This document shows positions 60,787 through 64,000 of a stretch of DNA of 64,000 nt, in pieces. Location of the stretch: contig CAZWSX010000005.1 of assembly GCA_964636985.1 (NCBI GenBank), forward strand, positions 62,001 to 126,000. Reading direction: 5' to 3'. The notes beneath the pieces were generated by a model, which saw only the letters and a program-made list of their open reading frames with translations, was not told the origin of the DNA and did no database searches. Each line of letters starts with the position of its first letter. The first letter of the stretch is position 1. The stretch comes from CAZWSX01 sp964636985. Lineage in GTDB: Bacteria; Planctomycetota; Planctomycetia; Pirellulales; Pirellulaceae. A program made the translations under genes and the position numbers.

Positions 60787-61326
60787 TTATTGCGTTTTGC
60801 GTTGGTCCCACTTGCCTTGGTTGAACTGGGCTGAACCTCCCTTTGGAATCGTGAGCGTATTCCACTTCTCTCCGGCGTGGATGCGTGCGATTTGGACGAT
60901 TTGCCCGATGTGGTAGCAGGTGTGGCCTAGCGATCGCTCCAACGCGAGCGGTACGGAATGCGGTTCGCCACGAATGGTGACGGTCCTGGTGCAGTCTTCC
61001 GCTTTGAGCGACTTGAGCGTCGTCATCAAGCACGACCAGCCCCGCTCCCAGCAATCGAGCAGTTCCGCGCGTGTGGCGAACGTGTCGACGAATTCCTCGT
61101 CCCGATTGCGATTCGGCTTCTCGCCATCGCTGGTAAGAAAGTCGGTCCAGCGCGAAGTCAGGTTGCCGGCGACGTGCTTCATGATGACGGCGATGGAGTT
61201 GGTGTTCTCGTCGAGCGGAAGGTGAAGCTTGGCGTCGGGCAGTTGCTCGATCGCGCGGTCAGCCAGCCGCTTGTTGGCGTCGAAGGCGTTGACGATCGCG
61301 GCCATGAAAACGGTGGCGATATCCAT
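60787..61326 (-). CDS. DinB-like / DUF1572 protein
   Basis: A 179-residue four-helix-bundle protein: ATVFMAAIVNAFDANKRLADRAIEQLPD, NSIAVIMKHVAGNLTSRWTDFLTSDGEKPNRNRDEEF, SLGHTCYHIGQIVQIARI. The histidines in IMKHVAGN and the C-terminal HTCYHIGQ are the expected metal ligands of the DinB/DUF1572 family. Members are possible thiol- or metal-dependent S-transferases, but the role is unknown. GGAGAA precedes the ATG at 61326. Confidence 0.88.
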   Translation of the reverse strand: MDIATVFMAAIVNAFDANKRLADRAIEQLPDAKLHLPLDENTNSIAVIMKHVAGNLTSRWTDFLTSDGEKPNRNRDEEFVDTFATRAELLDCWERGWSCLMTTLKSLKAEDCTRTVTIRGEPHSVPLALERSLGHTCYHIGQIVQIARIHAGEKWNTLTIPKGGSAQFNQGKWDQRKTQ

Positions 61327-61519
61327 GCTGTATTTCTCCGGTCCGCAGTTTCGATTTTCTCAACCCATAAAGTAGCCTTAAGAGGGCGCAGACCGCCCTT
61401 TTTTCTCGAGCGTGCCGACCATTTGTTAAATTTCGTCCATCCTCCAGTTCGGCGCATCTTCAAAGCGATTGCCTGCCTAAATTACTTGCCTTGGCCTATT
61501 TTGCATTGGGAGAAGCGCT

Positions 61520-63490
61520 TTGTCCGACAAGCCCGAGCTCAAATCTGAGGTGGCGATCGACTCGAACGAGGTTCCATGCGGCAACGCGGAGGGCTTCGTC
61601 AAATACTTCAATCGAGACTTCCTAGCGGGATTTCTCGTCTTCTTGACAGCGATTCCGCTATGCCTTGGGATTTCGCTGGCCAGTGGCACTCCCGCCACCG
61701 CCGGAGTCCTGACGGCAATTGTCGGCGCGATTGTTACGGCGTTTATTAGCAATTCGGAGTTGACGATCAAGGGCCCGGCCGCGGGGATGATCGTTATCGT
61801 CTTGGGAGCGGTCACCGACTTCAAGGCGATTTTCGGCGACGATCCCGTCGCGGCGCAACGCGCCTACCAAATGATGCTTGCCGTCGGAGTCGTTGGGGGA
61901 CTCATCCAGATCGGATTTGGTGTCTTTCGGCTCGGCTTTCTCAGCGAGTTCTTTCCCAGTTCGACGGTCCACGGCATGTTGGCGGCGATTGGCGTCATCA
62001 TCATGGCCAAGCAGATTCACATCGCCCTTGGCGTGATGAACGTCAGTGGTGAACCGCTCCACCTGCTGGCGGCGATCCCCTCGTCGATTGTGAACATGAA
62101 TCCGGAGATCGCGCTAATCGGAATGCTCAGCCTGTTCATCCTGTTTTGGTGGCCGTTGATCAAAATCAAATGGCTCAAGATGATTCCGGGGCAACTCGTC
62201 GTGATTCTAGTCTCCATTCCGCTGGGCATGTGGTTCGATCTCACCCACGAGCACTCCTACTCGCTGATGGGACACGATTTCCCACTGAGCGAGCGATTTC
62301 TCGTGGACGTGCCGGCCAATTTGCTGAAGGCGATCACCTATCCCGATTTCAATGCGTTGCTGCATCCCGCTGCGTGGAAGTGGATTGTGTTGTTCGCGCT
62401 AGTGGGAAGCCTCGAGAGTTTGCTCAGCGCCAAAGCGATCGACTTGATCGACCCCTGGAAGCGGAAGACCAATTTCAACAGCGACATCCTGGGCGTGGGC
62501 GTCGCGAACACCATCGTGGCGGCGATCGGCGGGTTGCCCATGATTTCCGAAATCGTTCGCAGCAAAGCGAACATCGACAATGGGGCGCGAACCCGATTCG
62601 CCAATTTCTGGCACGGCATCTGTTTATTGGCCTTCATCTCCTTGCTTCCCGGCCTGATCCACCGGATACCGCTGGCTGCACTTGCAGCGATCCTTGTGTA
62701 CACGGGCTTTCGCCTGGCCCATCCCCGCGAATTCCTGCACGTTTACCACATCGGCAAGGAACAATTGCTGATTTTCGTCTGCACGCTGTTGGGCGTGCTG
62801 GCGATCGACCTTCTGTGGGGCCTGGCAATCGGCGTCGCCGTCAAGTTCGCGCTGCACATCATCAACGGCGTTCCCCTGACGTCGCTCTTTAAGCCGTTCC
62901 TCGACGTCGAAGAGCTTGGCGAAAAGACCTACCTGATTCACGCGAAGGGATCGGCGATCTTCAGCAACTGGATCCCGTTTAAGCGGCAGATCGAAGAGAT
63001 TGGTTTGGTTCAAATGAACAATCTGGTGATCGACCTGTCCGACACCAAGCTGGTCGACAGCAGCGTCATGGAAAAACTGCACGAAATGCAGCGCGATTTT
63101 GAGCAGCAAGGACTCACGCTAACGATCACAGGCCTCGACACGCACAGCGCCGGCTCGCACCACAAATACGCGACGCGAAAGCTGCAGCCGCTGCGCCGGC
63201 TCACCATTGTGGCCGAGGAAAATCTCAGAGAGAGCTTGCTAAGCGATTTTGTTCGGTTGGGAGCCAGCGGCTACACGATCCTGCCGTGCATGGGAGCGGG
63301 ACGCCGAATTCTCTCCAACGGCGGCGCAGCGATCGCGGAACTGGTCCGCATCGAAGTCGTGGTTACCAACGAAGTCTGCGACAAGCTGCTCGACCACCTG
63401 CGCCGTGAAGCCGGCCGCAACGTTCACTTTACGGCATGCGTCGAAACGGTGGATGTCATTCGACCTGAGAAGTTCCAACCCCTTACTTGA
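61520..63490 (+). CDS. SulP-family anion transporter with STAS domain and C-terminal PII-like domain
   Basis: A 656-residue membrane protein. The TTG start at 61520 is supported by GGGAG 7 nt upstream. About ten helices form the SulP transporter (LAGFLVFLTAIPLCLGISLASGTPATAGVLTAIVGAIVTAFIS, GPAAGMIVIVLGAV). A STAS domain follows (about 475-560: IDLSDTKLVDSSVMEKLHEMQRDFEQQG). The last about 95 residues (LTIVAEENLRESLLSDFVRLGASGYTILPCMGAGRR...VRIEVVVTNEVCDKLLDHLRREAG) are a PII/SbtB-like domain. Substrate is likely bicarbonate, sulfate or a related anion; control by adenine nucleotides is inferred. Confidence 0.92.
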   Translation: MSDKPELKSEVAIDSNEVPCGNAEGFVKYFNRDFLAGFLVFLTAIPLCLGISLASGTPATAGVLTAIVGAIVTAFISNSELTIKGPAAGMIVIVLGAVTDFKAIFGDDPVAAQRAYQMMLAVGVVGGLIQIGFGVFRLGFLSEFFPSSTVHGMLAAIGVIIMAKQIHIALGVMNVSGEPLHLLAAIPSSIVNMNPEIALIGMLSLFILFWWPLIKIKWLKMIPGQLVVILVSIPLGMWFDLTHEHSYSLMGHDFPLSERFLVDVPANLLKAITYPDFNALLHPAAWKWIVLFALVGSLESLLSAKAIDLIDPWKRKTNFNSDILGVGVANTIVAAIGGLPMISEIVRSKANIDNGARTRFANFWHGICLLAFISLLPGLIHRIPLAALAAILVYTGFRLAHPREFLHVYHIGKEQLLIFVCTLLGVLAIDLLWGLAIGVAVKFALHIINGVPLTSLFKPFLDVEELGEKTYLIHAKGSAIFSNWIPFKRQIEEIGLVQMNNLVIDLSDTKLVDSSVMEKLHEMQRDFEQQGLTLTITGLDTHSAGSHHKYATRKLQPLRRLTIVAEENLRESLLSDFVRLGASGYTILPCMGAGRRILSNGGAAIAELVRIEVVVTNEVCDKLLDHLRREAGRNVHFTACVETVDVIRPEKFQPLT

Positions 63491-63854
63491 CGGCCTCGAT
63501 CCGCGTGTCGCGCAGCCCCACGTCGCCGACTTGAAAGCAGCAACTCGTGCCGTGAAAAGTGATCTCGGCCTTGGTAAAGCCTGCTTCCTTGAACGCATCA
63601 AGCAAAGCCTCGTGGGCGGGCACGAAGCTCACGGGCGCGGCGGGGCCCGGCAACTTGATCGGCGCATCGCCGAGATCGCTCTCGCTCGTCAGATTGCGGA
63701 TTTGTACCTTCCCGCCCGGCTTGAGGATGCGGAACAACTCCGCGATCCGCCGCTGGAAATCTTCCCTGGCTGAGCTGAGTTCGAACCTGGCGTAGTCGAT
63801 CGCAACATTTCCCCGGCTCTCGCCGAGATCGTCGCGCGGCAGGCATAGAGAAAA
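63483..63854 (-). pseudogene. Truncated SAM-dependent methyltransferase (C-terminal half)
   Basis: The frame reads LCLPRDDLGESRGNVAIDYARFEL, then AELFRILKPGGKVQIRNLTSESDLGD and ends CFQVGDVGLRDTRIEAVK, clearly the motif-III-onward part of a class I methyltransferase. The SAM-binding half is missing and no normal start codon exists in the homologous part (first ATG at 63737). It is bounded upstream by TGA (63855-63857). It overlaps the transporter 3-prime end by 8 nt. Probably a decayed remnant; a selenocysteine reading is discussed in the findings. Confidence 0.55.
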
Positions 63855-63955
63855 TCAGGGAAAAACCCTAGACTTATGCATCAGCTGACAATGTAACACT
63901 CTACAGAGCGTTAGATGGTCGACCAATCCATTCGAGCGGGCAGCGGGCGAGACCG

Positions 63956-64000
63956 ATGAAGAAGGAACAAGAATTCGAGGCCTGCGCCGACCGTCTGAAG
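63956..64000 (+). CDS. Start of an unidentified gene, cut by window edge
   Basis: An ATG at 63956 opens MKKEQEFEACADRLK and stays open to the edge; AGCGGGCGAG upstream is a weak ribosome site. Too short to identify. Confidence 0.4.
   Translation, partial: MKKEQEFEACADRLK

Noticed and set aside
1..64000. CRISPR array, rRNA operon, integrase, transposase or phage genes
   Set aside because: None found: no regularly spaced repeats and no integrase or transposase motifs among the open frames.

Overview
The window looks like a piece of a G+C-rich planctomycete chromosome, most likely Pirellulales-like. This is inferred from gene content: an ECF sigma factor translationally coupled to a Ser/Thr kinase with a single membrane anchor, a CAECH-type cytochrome c domain protein, an FGly sulfatase, a PQQ-type beta-propeller with a malectin-like region, and archaeal-type formylmethanofuran dehydrogenase genes in an otherwise bacterial context. 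No rRNA, CRISPR array, prophage or classical insertion sequence is visible.

Layout. 1-13.2 kb (minus strand): a double-esterase gene behind a MarR regulator, then a heavy-metal (probably Cu/Ag) island. The island holds an HME-RND pump, a two-in-one periplasmic adaptor, two metal-site lipoproteins, a Cys-rich exported protein and a P1B ATPase with YHS and CPMC-type N-terminal domains, headed by a MerR regulator with a recognisable MerR-type promoter. 13.2-24 kb: accessory, gene-poor DNA with stress or envelope genes (GlsB-like, FKBP, GNAT, desaturase, RRM protein), several small ORFs and gene remnants (DUF417, AraC). 24-29 kb: ECF sigma/kinase pair and the PQQ/malectin protein.

29.3-38.6 kb is the most interesting part. 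A complete selenocysteine (Sec) system (selB-selA-tRNA-Sec on the minus strand, selD divergent) lies directly beside fwdD-orf53-fwdB-fwdA-fwdC, encoding a molybdenum/tungsten formylmethanofuran dehydrogenase. The fwdB frame is interrupted by one TGA exactly at the metal-ligand Cys/Sec position of the family (L-U-H-G-P), and a compact hairpin with bacterial SECIS geometry starts 18 nt after it. The simplest reading is a bacterial selenoprotein FwdB served by its own neighbouring Sec machinery. A short palindromic element flanked by a 12-bp direct repeat sits between fwdD and the rest of the operon.

38.5-64 kb: an envelope/glycosyl operon (GT87-type transferase, methyltransferase, FAD oxidoreductase), hypothetical membrane and secreted proteins, a DUF3445 protein, a glyoxalase-fold protein, a minus-strand group joining a ferritin-like/VioB-type protein to two cytochrome c proteins, serine acetyltransferase, an acyltransferase-fold protein, a sulfatase, a very large GH13 enzyme, a DinB-like protein, a SulP-STAS transporter fused to a PII-like domain, a truncated methyltransferase and the first codons of a gene running off the right edge.
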